From positions 62,001 through 126,000 of the forward strand of contig CAWKIA010000019.1 of NCBI GenBank assembly GCA_963849635.1: 64,000 nt of DNA, given 5' to 3'. This stretch comes from CAVRUD01 sp963849635. Its GTDB lineage: Bacteria > Chloroflexota > Chloroflexia > Thermomicrobiales > UBA6265. The translations under genes were made by a program, and so were the position numbers. Shown here piece after piece: positions 1-8,466 of this stretch (positions within the stretch are counted from its first letter, which is position 1; the number at the start of each line of letters is the position of its first letter). The notes below the pieces were generated by a model. The model was not told the origin of the DNA, searched no databases, and was given only the letters and a program-made list of their open reading frames with translations.

Positions 1-25
1 AGCACGACGAAGATGCTTTTCATCC

Positions 26-56
26 CCCGGGCCGGTTCGACCGCCCCGGGTTTTTT
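26..56 (+). terminator. Rho-independent terminator of an upstream gene outside the window
   Basis: A hairpin with outer arms CCCGGG (26-31) and CCCGGG (45-50), an inner CGGT-TCG-ACCG stem (33-43) and a single C-C mismatch is followed by six T residues (51-56). It would end transcription arriving from the left edge. Confidence 0.8.
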
Positions 57-382
57 GTGTCTGTTTCCGGAAGAAGCCGGGAAGCCGACGCCACTACCTT
101 GGGGCCACCATGAACCCGGAGCCTTCAGGCAGTTGCGATTGACCTCCGACCTTCGACACCGGCCAGGACCGTGCTCGGTCCTGACCCCACAGACACCAAA
201 GGAGGCAGGCATCTATGACAGAGGTTCACAATCGCGATCAGGTTAGAGGCGCCCGCATTCTCTTCCTCCGAACCGCGCCTCGCCTGGTTAGTGTGACCAA
301 CTACACCGTCGACGCAGGGCCTCCCAGAGCCCTGATCCGTCCCAACCAGCACACCACGCATATCAGACAGGAGCCCATCGTC

Positions 383-637
383 ATGAACGGCAGTAACACG
401 ACCCTGATCCATGCGCTTGCCATGCAGCGAGCCATTGAGCTGCGCTCCGAGGCGCAGCGTGACCGGTTCTTTGCCGAAGTTGGCCGCCAGAACGGCGTCC
501 CCACCCCGATCGAGCGGGCCCGCCGGGCCGTCGGTAACATCCTGGTGCGGACCGGCAACCTCGTCGGCGGTGACCACGTCGAGAGCCAGCCGGCCGAGCG
601 TGTCGCCGGAGCCACCATTCTGCACATCGCTCGCTAA
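383..637 (+). CDS. Small hypothetical protein, 84 aa
   Basis: A small, charged, soluble-looking protein of unknown role. I chose the ATG at 383 because an AGGAG lies about ten bases upstream (369-373). The frame stays open further upstream to 215, but that extension looks non-coding. Residues are Arg/Glu-rich in the middle (IELRSEAQRDRFFAEVG), with no signal peptide or membrane segment. The stop TAA overlaps the ATG of the next gene by one base (TAATG), so translation of the alpha/beta hydrolase is probably coupled to it. I do not recognise the family. Confidence 0.5.
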   Translation: MNGSNTTLIHALAMQRAIELRSEAQRDRFFAEVGRQNGVPTPIERARRAVGNILVRTGNLVGGDHVESQPAERVAGATILHIAR

Positions 638-1545
638 TGGGCGTGCCCGGCAATTCATCAAGTGACCTGTCCCAGGTTCCCGGTTCTGCTTCGGCCGCGC
701 CGGGATCCGGGACGGGGCACATCAACGAACCGCGGACGATTCCCGCCGGAGCCGCTCTCCTCAGCTATGAGGATGTGGGCTCCGGCGATCCGCTTGTCCT
801 GCTGCATGCCGGCGTCGCCGACCGGCGCATGTGGGAGCAGCAGGTGCCGGCGTTCGCGGCCGGTTACCGCGTGATCAGCTACGACCTTCGCGGATACGGC
901 AACTCCACCCTTCCCGATGAGCCATATGCCCCGCACGACGATCTTCGGGCGGTGCTCGATGGGCTCGACATCTCGCGGGCACACGTCCTCGGGGTCTCGA
1001 TGGGCGGAACCGTGGCAATCGATTTTGCCATCACCTTTCCGGAGCGTCTCGCATCTCTGATCGTGTGTGGGGCGACGCCGGGCGGCACGAGCGCTACCCC
1101 CGATATCCGGTCCGGCTGGGAAGCAGTCGATGCCTTGCTTGAGGCGGGCAAGGTCGACGAAGCGATTGAGCTGGAACTGCGGATGTGGGTCGACGGCCCG
1201 CTCCGCACTCCGGATCAGGTTGATCCCGGGGTGCGCGAAAAGGTTCGGGAGATGGAAGTGCTCGCGTTTGCCCGGGCGCTGGCAGAGCCAGAACCGGAGG
1301 AACTGCGCCTCGAGCCGCCCGCAAAAGGCCGGCTCAGGGAGATCCAATCTCCGACCTTGATTCTGGTGGGGGATTTGGATTATCCGCAGAAGGTGGACGT
1401 TGCCGCAACGATGGCGGCGGAGATCGCAGGGGCCCGATTGGCGGTGATTCCGGGTACGGCGCATGTCCCGAATATGGAGGAGCCGGAGGTATTCAATCGG
1501 CTGGTACTCGACTTCCTTAATGGCGTTGGCACGCCTCTGCCTTAG
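637..1545 (+). CDS. Alpha/beta hydrolase fold protein, 302 aa
   Basis: A hydrolase of the alpha/beta fold, substrate unknown. The nucleophile elbow GVSMGG places the catalytic Ser at residue 121. The oxyanion-hole region is LLHAGVADRRMW (about 55-66), the acid is likely the Asp in GDLDYP and the catalytic His lies in GTAHVPN near the C-terminus. The fold starts only around residue 40, and the first 35 residues are Ser/Gly/Pro-rich. The start overlaps the preceding stop by one base, suggesting coupling. The family includes esterases and 3-oxoadipate enol-lactonases; sequence alone does not choose between them. Confidence 0.85.
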   Translation: MGVPGNSSSDLSQVPGSASAAPGSGTGHINEPRTIPAGAALLSYEDVGSGDPLVLLHAGVADRRMWEQQVPAFAAGYRVISYDLRGYGNSTLPDEPYAPHDDLRAVLDGLDISRAHVLGVSMGGTVAIDFAITFPERLASLIVCGATPGGTSATPDIRSGWEAVDALLEAGKVDEAIELELRMWVDGPLRTPDQVDPGVREKVREMEVLAFARALAEPEPEELRLEPPAKGRLREIQSPTLILVGDLDYPQKVDVAATMAAEIAGARLAVIPGTAHVPNMEEPEVFNRLVLDFLNGVGTPLP

Positions 1546-1594
1546 AGCGCTTCTTGTCCTGCGGATAACTGGCGTGGTATCCTCCGAGCCGACC

Positions 1595-1604
1595 GTACGT
1601 ACAC
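1595..1604. promoter_or_regulatory. GTACGTACAC palindromic site upstream of parA
   Basis: A palindromic GTACGTAC core extended as GTACGTACAC lies about 75 bases before parA. The same motif occurs twice before the SH3b/transglycosylase gene (50125-50163), so it may be an operator. It could also be chance. Confidence 0.3.
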
Positions 1605-1678
1605 CCTGAGCGATGATTCCGTGGTGTACGCTGGGGAGGGGTCCTTCCCCGCGCCCCCCGCGTCTTCGGAGATCGCCG

Positions 1679-2509
1679 ATGGCCCGCATCGTCGCCTTCT
1701 TCAATCAGAAGGGCGGCACCGCCAAGACCACGTCCACGCTCAATGTCGCTGCCGCCCTTGCAGAGCGAGGGCGGCGCATTTTGGCAATCGATCTGGATCC
1801 GCAGGCCAGCCTGACGATGGCGATCGGGGTCGATGTCACCCAGCTCTCGGTCTCCGCCTACGATCTGCTCCTCGACGAACAACTGAACATCGTCGATGTC
1901 GCCGTGGGAACCACGATTCCCGGCGTTGATCTCGTGCCGTCGCACCCGGATCTGGCCGCTGCCGAGCTGGAACTGCTCAATGTGCTCGAGCGCGAGCGCC
2001 AGCTTGACTATCGCCTGCGCGGCGCCGATCTGACTGGCTACGACTACGTGCTGATCGATTCTCCGCCGGCGTTGAACATTCTGTCGATCAATATTTTGGT
2101 TGCGGCGGGCGAATTGGTCATTCCGATCGAGCCGCATCCGCTTTCCTTAATGGTGTTGAAGCGCCTGTTTGAAACGTTGAATCGGGTCCGCCGGCTCAAT
2201 CCTGGGTTGCGCATTCATGGATTCCTGCCAACGAAGGTGCACCACTCCTCCCGCCTGGCCGCCGACATGATCGCCTCCCTGGAAGAGCAGTTCCCCGACC
2301 TTGCCCTACTTCCAGCGGTTCCCCTCTCCGTGCGCGGCGCCGAATCCACGGCGGAGCGCACCAGCGTCCTGCAGTACATGCCGCGTTCCGGGGTCTCCGC
2401 CGCCTATCGCGACGTTGGGGCATGGCTAGAGGCGGCCAGCAATGGCACGCCACCGTCGTCCCGACCGGATCTCGTGGCGGCGGACGAGGATGTCGCGCTC
2501 CATGCCTAA
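1679..2509 (+). CDS. parA: ParA/Soj-family chromosome partitioning ATPase, 276 aa
   Basis: A deviant Walker-A ATPase that drives chromosome or plasmid segregation with ParB. The signature KGGTAKTT (residues 11-18) carries the ParA-specific first lysine; switch regions are DLDPQAS and DYVLIDSPP. The ATG at 1679 follows a GGAG at 1668-1671; the frame extends about 22 codons upstream, but those residues precede the conserved N-terminus. The stop overlaps the parB start by eight bases, so the two form one transcription unit. Length is typical of chromosomal Soj proteins rather than plasmid ParAs with N-terminal HTH domains. Confidence 0.95.
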   Translation: MARIVAFFNQKGGTAKTTSTLNVAAALAERGRRILAIDLDPQASLTMAIGVDVTQLSVSAYDLLLDEQLNIVDVAVGTTIPGVDLVPSHPDLAAAELELLNVLERERQLDYRLRGADLTGYDYVLIDSPPALNILSINILVAAGELVIPIEPHPLSLMVLKRLFETLNRVRRLNPGLRIHGFLPTKVHHSSRLAADMIASLEEQFPDLALLPAVPLSVRGAESTAERTSVLQYMPRSGVSAAYRDVGAWLEAASNGTPPSSRPDLVAADEDVALHA

Positions 2510-3350
2510 TTCACAGGACGAGCGCGGGCAGACAGGGGGAGGGCGACGCCGCCGGTTTTCGGTCGATGCGCTGTTCACCGATCACCGGCCCCAAGCGACT
2601 GGCGTCGAGGAACTGGCGACGGCGAAGGTGATCCTGCTCGATCGGATCATCGCCGATCCCGATCAGCCGCGACGCACGTTCGACCAGGAGCGGCTGGATG
2701 AGCTTGCCGCCTCGATCCGGATTGAGGGCGTGCTCCAGCCGATCGTGGTCCGGTATGACGAACCGAATGACACCTACGTCGTGATCCATGGCGAGCGGCG
2801 CTGGCGAGCTGCCCGGATGGCCGGTCTGGATCGATTGCCGGCGGTCGTGCGCGAGGTGCCGCCGGAGCGGCGCCTGATCCAGCAGCTGATGGAGAACATC
2901 GTCCGCGACGATCTCAACGCGGTCGACCGAGCCGCCGCGCTGAGAGCGCTGAAGGTTCAGCTCGGTGACGTTCCCTGGGAAGAAGTTGCCGAATCAGTCG
3001 GGATCCGGCGCAGTCGCCTCTTCCAACTCCTTGGCATAGAGAAGCTGCCGGAGCAGGTGCAGGACGATATTCGGTCCGGACGCCTGAGTGAGAAGCAGAG
3101 CCGGGTTTTTCAGGGGTTGCCGCTCGCCGCTCAGGAGGCGTTGCGGGTGGCCGTTGTTGAGCACGGCATCTCGCCAACCGAGTCGGCGCGGATCGCCAAG
3201 GATCTGCGCGGGCGTGACCTGCCGGACGATCCCCAGGACGTTCTGGCCATTGTGCGTGACCTGCGTTCCGGCTCGGATCGTCCGGCGGCACGGGCGTCCG
3301 CTCAATCCTCGGGCAGGACACCGCCAAGAACATGCCGGTCAAGGAGATAG
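2502..3350 (+). CDS. parB: ParB/Spo0J-family partitioning protein, 282 aa
   Basis: The DNA-binding partner of ParA that loads at parS sites; family members are CTPases. The ParB N-terminal domain spans about residues 40-130. It holds DPDQPRRTFD (52-61), the GVLQPIVVR stretch (76-84) and the GERRWRA box (97-103) that forms the nucleotide-binding motif. A helix-turn-helix follows at about 150-180 (VAESVGIRRSRLFQLLG). The ATG at 2502 overlaps the parA stop. The C-terminus after residue 260 is low-complexity and lacks an obvious dimerisation helix, while a helical sequence continues in another frame just downstream (3364-3648); see findings. Confidence 0.92.
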   Translation: MPNSQDERGQTGGGRRRRFSVDALFTDHRPQATGVEELATAKVILLDRIIADPDQPRRTFDQERLDELAASIRIEGVLQPIVVRYDEPNDTYVVIHGERRWRAARMAGLDRLPAVVREVPPERRLIQQLMENIVRDDLNAVDRAAALRALKVQLGDVPWEEVAESVGIRRSRLFQLLGIEKLPEQVQDDIRSGRLSEKQSRVFQGLPLAAQEALRVAVVEHGISPTESARIAKDLRGRDLPDDPQDVLAIVRDLRSGSDRPAARASAQSSGRTPPRTCRSRR

Positions 3351-3363
3351 CGATGGCCCAGAC

Positions 3364-3648
3364 GTGGAGCCGGATGACGACGTCATCGCCTTGCTGGGAG
3401 CCATTTCCGCCGCGGCGGCCGGTGGGGAGCGTGAGCGCGAGGTGCTGCGCCGCACCGCGGATGTGCTGGCGGCTCCTCGATACGATCAGAAGCGGCTGCG
3501 CAAAGAGGTGACAGCCCTGGCCCGGACCCTCTCCCGGGCGCCAGACGCTATCGCCGATCCCGGCGATCCCAACTTTGGTGTGCTCCAGGCATTGCGCGAT
3601 GCGCTGACGGGCCTGCTTGTCTCGGGGACCGATTCGAGTCAGCGATAA
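3364..3648 (+). CDS. Short helical protein downstream of parB, 94 aa, or frameshifted ParB C-terminus
   Basis: This frame codes for an Ala/Arg/Glu-rich, helical sequence (ALLGAISAAAAGGERERE, then LRKEVTALARTLSRAPD) with convincing codon use. I place the start at GTG 3364, but the nearest good ribosome site (AAGGAG, 3341-3346) is about 17 bases away and better fits the out-of-frame ATG at 3353. It may be a separate small gene in the par operon, or the true C-terminal part of ParB separated by a frameshift. I recognise no family. Confidence 0.5.
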   Translation: MEPDDDVIALLGAISAAAAGGEREREVLRRTADVLAAPRYDQKRLRKEVTALARTLSRAPDAIADPGDPNFGVLQALRDALTGLLVSGTDSSQR

Positions 3649-3678
3649 CTGCTGCGTTGCCTACGAACAGCTGCGTGG

Positions 3679-3708
3679 TTGGCACAGTTCTTGCCTTTCC
3701 CATTATTA
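3679..3708 (+). promoter_or_regulatory. Candidate promoter for the secreted protein at 3871
   Basis: TTGGCA (3679-3684) and TTATTA (3703-3708) are spaced by 18 bases, fitting a sigma-70-type promoter. The same bases also match a -24/-12 pattern, TGGCAC at 3680-3685 and TTGC at 3691-3694. A leader of about 160 bases follows before the gene. Confidence 0.35.
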
Positions 3709-3870
3709 GTCGTGGACCGGCTGGGAGGTCTTCTACTCTTACTCTTCCCAGGTTTCCGCGTAAGCGAGGCTCGAACAGCTAGGAACCTGCTGGCTGTTCA
3801 AACTCAATTGCCGTGGCCACTGGGCCGCGGTGGGCGCACGGCTGTGCTCAAAAAAGGGAGAAAGACGTCT

Positions 3871-4452
3871 ATGGCGACAAAAATGGTAGGCGGCGCAAAA
3901 GTTCGTGTGATTGGAATGATCGCGGGGGGGGCGCTTCTCGCGACCGGACTCTTCGGAGTTGGCGCGTACGCGCAGGATGACGCCGCAGTTGTGGGGCACC
4001 CGGCTCACATTCACGCCGGTACCTGCGCCGACCTCGATCCAAACCCGCTCGTGCCTTTGAACGACGTGACGCTTCCGCTCGTTGGTGACGATGAGGACCA
4101 AGCTCCGACCTCAGAGGACATCAAGGGCGCTATCGACCAGCCACTAGTCCAGGTGTCGGAGAACGACGACATCGACACTGATGTGACGTTCGATGAACTC
4201 TTCGAGACCTCGCACGCGATCAACGTGCATGAGAGCGCTGAGAACATCGACAACTACATCGCCTGCGGCGACATTGGCGGCGTTGTGGCTGACGATGAAG
4301 TCTACATTCCGCTCTACACCCAGAACGATTCGGGTAACTTCGGGATCGCCAAGATCTCGAAGGATGGCGACGGCTTCGACGTTGAGATCACGCTGGCCCA
4401 GCCGCAAAGCGAGTCTGCTGCGCCGGATGGCGAGGCCACCCCGGCGGCGTAG
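3871..4452 (+). CDS. Secreted acidic protein, 193 aa
   Basis: An exported protein of unknown function. The N-terminus has a Lys-rich start, a hydrophobic stretch (VIGMIAGGALLATGLFGVG) and a likely signal-peptidase site after AYAQ. The mature part opens with a His/Cys motif (HPAHIHAGTC, about residues 47-56), which could bind metal, and is strongly acidic (DDEDQ, ENDDIDTD). I recall similar sequences among Thermomicrobia exported proteins but cannot name a domain. The ATG at 3871 follows AGGGAG (3854-3859); the open frame upstream of it is leader RNA. A strong terminator follows, so the gene is monocistronic. Confidence 0.7.
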   Translation: MATKMVGGAKVRVIGMIAGGALLATGLFGVGAYAQDDAAVVGHPAHIHAGTCADLDPNPLVPLNDVTLPLVGDDEDQAPTSEDIKGAIDQPLVQVSENDDIDTDVTFDELFETSHAINVHESAENIDNYIACGDIGGVVADDEVYIPLYTQNDSGNFGIAKISKDGDGFDVEITLAQPQSESAAPDGEATPAA

Positions 4453-4484
4453 ACTCCCTGGCTATTGTTTGAGCGCCTGTTGAT

Positions 4485-4526
4485 GAGAGAGGCCCCACCG
4501 GTATTCCGGTGGGGCCTCTCTCTTTA
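4485..4526 (+). terminator. Rho-independent terminator
   Basis: A perfect 17-bp stem (4485-4501 paired with 4506-4522) closes a TATT loop and is followed by a short T tract. It ends the transcript of the secreted-protein gene. Confidence 0.85.
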
Positions 4527-4552
4527 CGCCGATTTGAGTGAAGTCGAGCGAC

Positions 4553-4672
4553 CTACCACCAATCCGGGGTGTCGCTGTCGGCGGTGCGGGAATCGGCGCC
4601 CCAGCGCAGGGCAGCGATATCGAGGAGAACGAGGCTGGCGAACAGGGCGAGCAAGAGCAGGAGGGGATTCAT
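4553..4672 (-). CDS. Single-pass membrane microprotein, 39 aa
   Basis: A very short gene with good support. It has an ATG at 4672 (minus strand), an AAAGGA ribosome site about ten bases before it, and a strongly hydrophobic helix MNPLLLLLALFASLVLLDIA followed by a polar tail RWGADSRTADSDTPDWW. The protein should be a one-helix membrane peptide with its tail on one side. I recall comparable short peptides ending in ALRWG-DSR in related genomes. The role is unknown. Confidence 0.55.
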   Translation of the reverse strand: MNPLLLLLALFASLVLLDIAALRWGADSRTADSDTPDWW

Positions 4673-4821
4673 CCGGTGCCGTCCTTTCCCAGAGATTGGA
4701 GTGCTGAAGTGGTGGATCACGTCGCGCCGGGTGGGTTGCGATGAAGCGATGTCGCCCGGCGCGAGTGAGGAAAGAGGGGAGAGGAAGGGAAGTGAGAGGA
4801 GTAGGCTATGGGAAAGGTGCT

Positions 4822-5034
4822 CTAGCTCCGGACGCCATGGAAGATGGCCTGAGCCTGCCACCGGCGGCGGTCTGCATCGGCCGCTGCCCGGCGATTGAGC
4901 TTCGCCAGTTCGGTGTCGGTGGCGTCGACCGCCTCAGGGAACACGGTTCGAGCGGACTTGGCGGGTGCCACGAAGAGATTCATCGAGAAGACAAGCCGCC
5001 GGCCGCCGAAGGGGATGCTCATGGGAATGGTCAT
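4822..5034 (-). CDS. Hypothetical protein, 70 aa
   Basis: A small, basic, Ala/Arg-rich protein. The ATG at 5034 is preceded by an AGGAG six bases upstream. The sequence has an N-terminal PMSIPFGGRRLVFSMNLF segment and a helical, charged C-terminal half (ELAKLNRRAAADADRRRWQ). No signal peptide is evident. It lies on the same strand as the 39-aa membrane peptide, about 150 bases upstream, so the two may be co-transcribed. Family not recognised. Confidence 0.5.
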   Translation of the reverse strand: MTIPMSIPFGGRRLVFSMNLFVAPAKSARTVFPEAVDATDTELAKLNRRAAADADRRRWQAQAIFHGVRS

Positions 5035-5401
5035 CGGATGCTCCTGGTTCATTGATCGATCGACGTCGACCTTGAGTTCGCCGATCTTTGGGCTGTAACG
5101 ACCGCCACGTACGCTCTGAGTGGATTGGGACCGGGACCCCAATCGCGCGACGCTCGGGAGGCTCCGTGGCCCACCGCCGCGACCCGAGCCGGCGTTCCGG
5201 CCTCGATCGGTGGGTTCGCAGGTATGACGCAATCGCGATGGCTGTGTGAGATAGATTTCCAGAGAATTCCGCGATTGAACGAGTACCAGCATCGGGCAAA
5301 CCCCGCGGCCTCATCTGCTACCCTACACGGGGCATTTCCATGCGAACGAACAGGGGGTCCGCCGCCCGGATTCGAGTCCAGGTGACCGGCCAGCACGAGG
5401 G
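5035..5401. other. Intergenic region, 367 bases
   Basis: Divergent spacer between the minus-strand small protein and the plus-strand lipoprotein. It should hold both promoters. I see no convincing gene, RNA or terminator. Confidence 0.5.
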
Positions 5402-6355
5402 GTGAATTGCAGGGTGAACGACGCGAAGCGCACCGTGACAAAGAGCTTCGGCCGATTCCGACCGATCTCGCTGGCCGTCGTCCTCTTCGCTACCCTCGGT
5501 TTGGCGGCCTGTGGCGCCGATGATGACGACGATCCCACGCCGGCCCCGACAGTCGCGCCCCCGGTGGCAACTTCGCCGGCGCCGAGTGCGGCCTCGCCCG
5601 CGCCGGATGGCTCGACACCGGCAGCGTCCGATGCCGTCCCCGCCGGCGGTACGCCAGCCTCCATGACAAGTACCGTGGGACGCCTGGCTGAGGGCATCGC
5701 CGCGGCCTGGCCGCAGACGTCCTACCGCCGGGTCCAGACCAGCGTCCCGTCCTCAACGGCCACCCCGACCGCCGGGTTGACCTCGCTTAGCGTCACCGAC
5801 GAGGTTGTTTACCCGGGGAGCGTCCATCGCACGATTGTCGATTCCAACGGGACCACATCGGCCGAGTATCTCTTGATCGATGGCCAGGTGTATGCCCGCG
5901 GCACCCTGATCCCCTCCGCCTTCCAGACAGGAACCTCCCCGGAAACCTGGGTGCGATTTAGCGAGGATATGATGGCTCCCGGCTCACCCGGAGCCAACGT
6001 CCTCTCCCAGCTCCAGGCGCTGCTGGAGCCGCGGTACAGCGGTCTGGCGCCAGAGGAACAGGCCCGCGAAGCGGTCCTTACCTCGGAGACGACCGTGGAA
6101 GGGCAGACGTGCTTCGTGTTCAGTACCGTTGAGACAACCCAAACCGGTGAGCGGCTCGATGTCGAGATCGCCCTGACGCCCGCGGGACGCCTCTGCTCGG
6201 TGACGACTACCGGCGGCGGCCTCGATACCGTCGAGACCTTTACGTTCGATGTTGCGCTGACGATCACGGCTCCAGAGGTGGTGGCGACTCCGGCCGCCGC
6301 CAGCCCCGGCTCCACCCCGGGCGCGGCGTCGCCAGTCGCGACCCCGGAAGCGTAG
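5402..6355 (+). CDS. Secreted lipoprotein, LppX/LprG-like, 317 aa
   Basis: A lipoprotein anchored outside the membrane. After a basic N-terminus, a hydrophobic stretch ends in the lipobox GLAAC (Cys near residue 37). A Pro/Thr/Ala-rich linker covers about residues 45-85. A beta-rich domain follows, with the pattern of LppX/LprAFG lipid-binding or DUF6612-type lipoproteins: YRRVQTS, IDGQVYARG, WVRFSE, then TVEGQTCFVFS. The C-terminal tail is again Ala/Pro/Thr-rich. The start is uncertain between GTG 5402 and GTG 5414. The role in lipid handling is inferred from fold resemblance only. Confidence 0.7.
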   Translation: MNCRVNDAKRTVTKSFGRFRPISLAVVLFATLGLAACGADDDDDPTPAPTVAPPVATSPAPSAASPAPDGSTPAASDAVPAGGTPASMTSTVGRLAEGIAAAWPQTSYRRVQTSVPSSTATPTAGLTSLSVTDEVVYPGSVHRTIVDSNGTTSAEYLLIDGQVYARGTLIPSAFQTGTSPETWVRFSEDMMAPGSPGANVLSQLQALLEPRYSGLAPEEQAREAVLTSETTVEGQTCFVFSTVETTQTGERLDVEIALTPAGRLCSVTTTGGGLDTVETFTFDVALTITAPEVVATPAAASPGSTPGAASPVATPEA

Positions 6356-6358
6356 ACA

Positions 6359-7282
6359 GTGGTGCGAACCGGGATAACACTCACCCCCGGCGACCTTGGG
6401 TTCGTCCCGACACCTGGGAGCGACGCGGGGAGCTACGAATCATCCTGGACGAAGCGGTGTGGCGGCCTGGACGTGTCGTTCCGGCGGCTTCGCTCACTCG
6501 CGGAGCTGGAGCCGGTTGAGACGTTGCAGCGCGCCGTCTTTACCGGGATCACCGATCTGGATCTCTTCGCGGCCGGCATGCTCGCCGTGGTCCACGAGAC
6601 AGGCGGCGAGGTCCTCGGGGCGTACATTGTGGGCCAGGAAGGCGAGGCGTTGGCCGGGTTCGTGATGGGCTGGGGTGGCTACGTTGATGGTCGCCCCCGC
6701 GTGGTCTCGGATATGCTCGGTGTCCTGCCTGGGTTTCGGGGGGTCGGACTTGGTGCCGAGCTCAAGAAGCTTCAGGCGGCTGTGGCCATGGCCGCTGGAT
6801 TCGTCGAGATCGAGTGGACGGTCGACCCGCTGCGGGCCGCGAACGCTCGTCTCAACTTCGAGAAACTCGGCGCGTACGCGGACCGGTATGAGATCGACAA
6901 GTACGGCTCTGGGTTCGCGACCGAGTTTTACGGCGGCATGCCCACCGACCGGTTCATCGTGACCTGGCCGCTGACGTCGAAGGTCGTCCACGAACGTTTG
7001 CTGCGGCGAGCGCCAGACCGTACGCGGGAAGATGTCGCCGGCCTGCCCTTGTTCGACCCTGCGTCTGCCGTAACTCCTGCCCAAACGCTCGTGCCGATTC
7101 CCGCCGACATCGATGCATTGCTCGTCAGCGATCCAGATGCTGCTCTCGCCTGGCGGTTTGCTCTCCGCCAGACGCTCGTCCCGGCATTTGAGCGAGGTTA
7201 CGCGGTGACGGGGTTTGCCCGGGCAATCGAGCAACAGGGCGATCCTGTACTGGTGCTGACTCATGGAAGGACGCCGTTGTGA
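6359..7282 (+). CDS. GNAT acetyl/succinyltransferase, COG3375-like, 307 aa
   Basis: A GNAT-fold acyltransferase. The acyl-CoA-binding motif is seen in LGVLPGFRGVGLGAELKK (about residues 120-137), followed by AANARLNFEKLGA. The length and C-terminal extension match the COG3375 type of large GNATs. The true start may be GTG 6473, because the first 38 codons look weak; GTG 6359 is the longest choice. The stop overlaps the next gene's GTG (GTGA), so it is translationally coupled to an enolase-superfamily enzyme. In Geobacillus, such a GNAT succinylates D-amino acids for the neighbouring racemase; that role is an inference here. Confidence 0.8.
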   Translation: MVRTGITLTPGDLGFVPTPGSDAGSYESSWTKRCGGLDVSFRRLRSLAELEPVETLQRAVFTGITDLDLFAAGMLAVVHETGGEVLGAYIVGQEGEALAGFVMGWGGYVDGRPRVVSDMLGVLPGFRGVGLGAELKKLQAAVAMAAGFVEIEWTVDPLRAANARLNFEKLGAYADRYEIDKYGSGFATEFYGGMPTDRFIVTWPLTSKVVHERLLRRAPDRTREDVAGLPLFDPASAVTPAQTLVPIPADIDALLVSDPDAALAWRFALRQTLVPAFERGYAVTGFARAIEQQGDPVLVLTHGRTPL

Positions 7283-8415
7283 CCGCTACCCTGACGATCA
7301 CGGCGGTCGATGTCTATGCCGTCCGATTGCCGCTGCGGGAGCCATTCGTCATCTCCTACGGTGTGTATCCGGATGTTCCGACCGTGATCGTGCGAATCCG
7401 AACAAGCGACGGCATCGATGGATGGGGTGAATCGACACCCGACCCGCTCGTGACCGGCGAAACCTATAGCGGTACGGTTGAGACAATGCGGCGCGATCTG
7501 GCATCCGCCCTGCCGGGCCGGGATGCTCGGGATCGCGGCGCGATCCTGCGGGCTCTCGACGAACGGGTCGAAGGTGCTCCGACTGCAAAGGCCGCCTTCG
7601 ATATTGCCCTGCATGATCTGCTCGGCCGCGCACACGGGCTGCCGGTCTGGGCTCTCCTGGGTGGGCGATCTAAGACCGCGCTGACCATCTCCCGGGTCGT
7701 CAGTATGGCCGCGCCGGAGGCGATGGCGGCGGCGGCGGTGCGCCATGTCGAAGCCGGATTCAAGACTGTCAAGCTCAAGGTCGGGGATGCCGCCAATCCC
7801 GGACTGGATGTCGCGCGCATCGCCGCGGTGCGCGCGGCGGTCGGCCCGGAGATCGGGATCAAAGTCGACGTGAACCAGGGGTGGCGCACTCCGGGCATCG
7901 CCATCGCGGCAATCCGCGCCAGCCTCCAGAGTGCGCCCGACTACATCGAGCAGCCTGTGGCCCAGTGGGACCTGGAGGGATTGGCCGAGGTCCGTCGCCA
8001 GACCGGGGCGATCATCATGGCGGACGAAGCCTGCCACGGCCCGCGGGAGATGATGCGGATCGCTGCCTTGCGGGCGGCGGACCTTGTCAACATCAAGCTG
8101 ATGAAGACGGGCGGATTGGCGAGGGCACTCGTCCTCAATGCCATTGCCGAGACCGCCGGCATCGGCGCCCAGGTCGGTACGATGGTCGAAAGCTCTGTTG
8201 CCTCGGCGGCGGGGTTGCATCTGGCGCTTGCCCTCGGCAACGTGCGCACCGTCGAGATGGGCGGTCCGCTGATGGTCACCGCCGATATCGGCAATGTCGG
8301 CTCCTGGTACGACCGCGACCGCATCACCGTTCCCGATTCTCCCGGCCTTGGCATCACGGTCGACGAGCAGGCATTGGGCCGCTTCACCGAAGCACAGTGG
8401 ACGGTGACGGCGTAG
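7279..8415 (+). CDS. Enolase-superfamily epimerase/racemase, probable N-succinyl amino acid racemase, 378 aa
   Basis: A muconate-lactonizing-enzyme-type member of the enolase superfamily. The catalytic lysine pair motif KLK is at 165-167. Metal ligands are Asp197 (DVNQ), Glu224 (IEQP) and Asp249 (ADEAC), and the second catalytic base is Lys273 (NIKLMK). These match the o-succinylbenzoate synthase, N-succinyl amino acid racemase and dipeptide epimerase group. The GTG start overlaps the stop of the upstream GNAT. That pairing favours N-succinyl amino acid racemase in a D- to L-amino acid conversion. An M20 desuccinylase, expected for the last step, is not in this window. Confidence 0.85.
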   Translation: MTATLTITAVDVYAVRLPLREPFVISYGVYPDVPTVIVRIRTSDGIDGWGESTPDPLVTGETYSGTVETMRRDLASALPGRDARDRGAILRALDERVEGAPTAKAAFDIALHDLLGRAHGLPVWALLGGRSKTALTISRVVSMAAPEAMAAAAVRHVEAGFKTVKLKVGDAANPGLDVARIAAVRAAVGPEIGIKVDVNQGWRTPGIAIAAIRASLQSAPDYIEQPVAQWDLEGLAEVRRQTGAIIMADEACHGPREMMRIAALRAADLVNIKLMKTGGLARALVLNAIAETAGIGAQVGTMVESSVASAAGLHLALALGNVRTVEMGGPLMVTADIGNVGSWYDRDRITVPDSPGLGITVDEQALGRFTEAQWTVTA

Positions 8416-8466
8416 AGGTTCAATATTCCTATTGTGTCCTTCCTTCTCCCGCGGTGAGACCGAAAG

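Noticed and set aside
658..1704. Long minus-strand open frame opposite the alpha/beta hydrolase
   Set aside because: It mirrors a real gene; its product is Arg/His/Pro-rich without any domain, as expected of an antisense frame in GC-rich DNA.
3680..3694. Sigma-54-type promoter
   Set aside because: The -24/-12 match is good, but no sigma-54 activator is seen here and a sigma-70-type reading of the same bases is at least as plausible.
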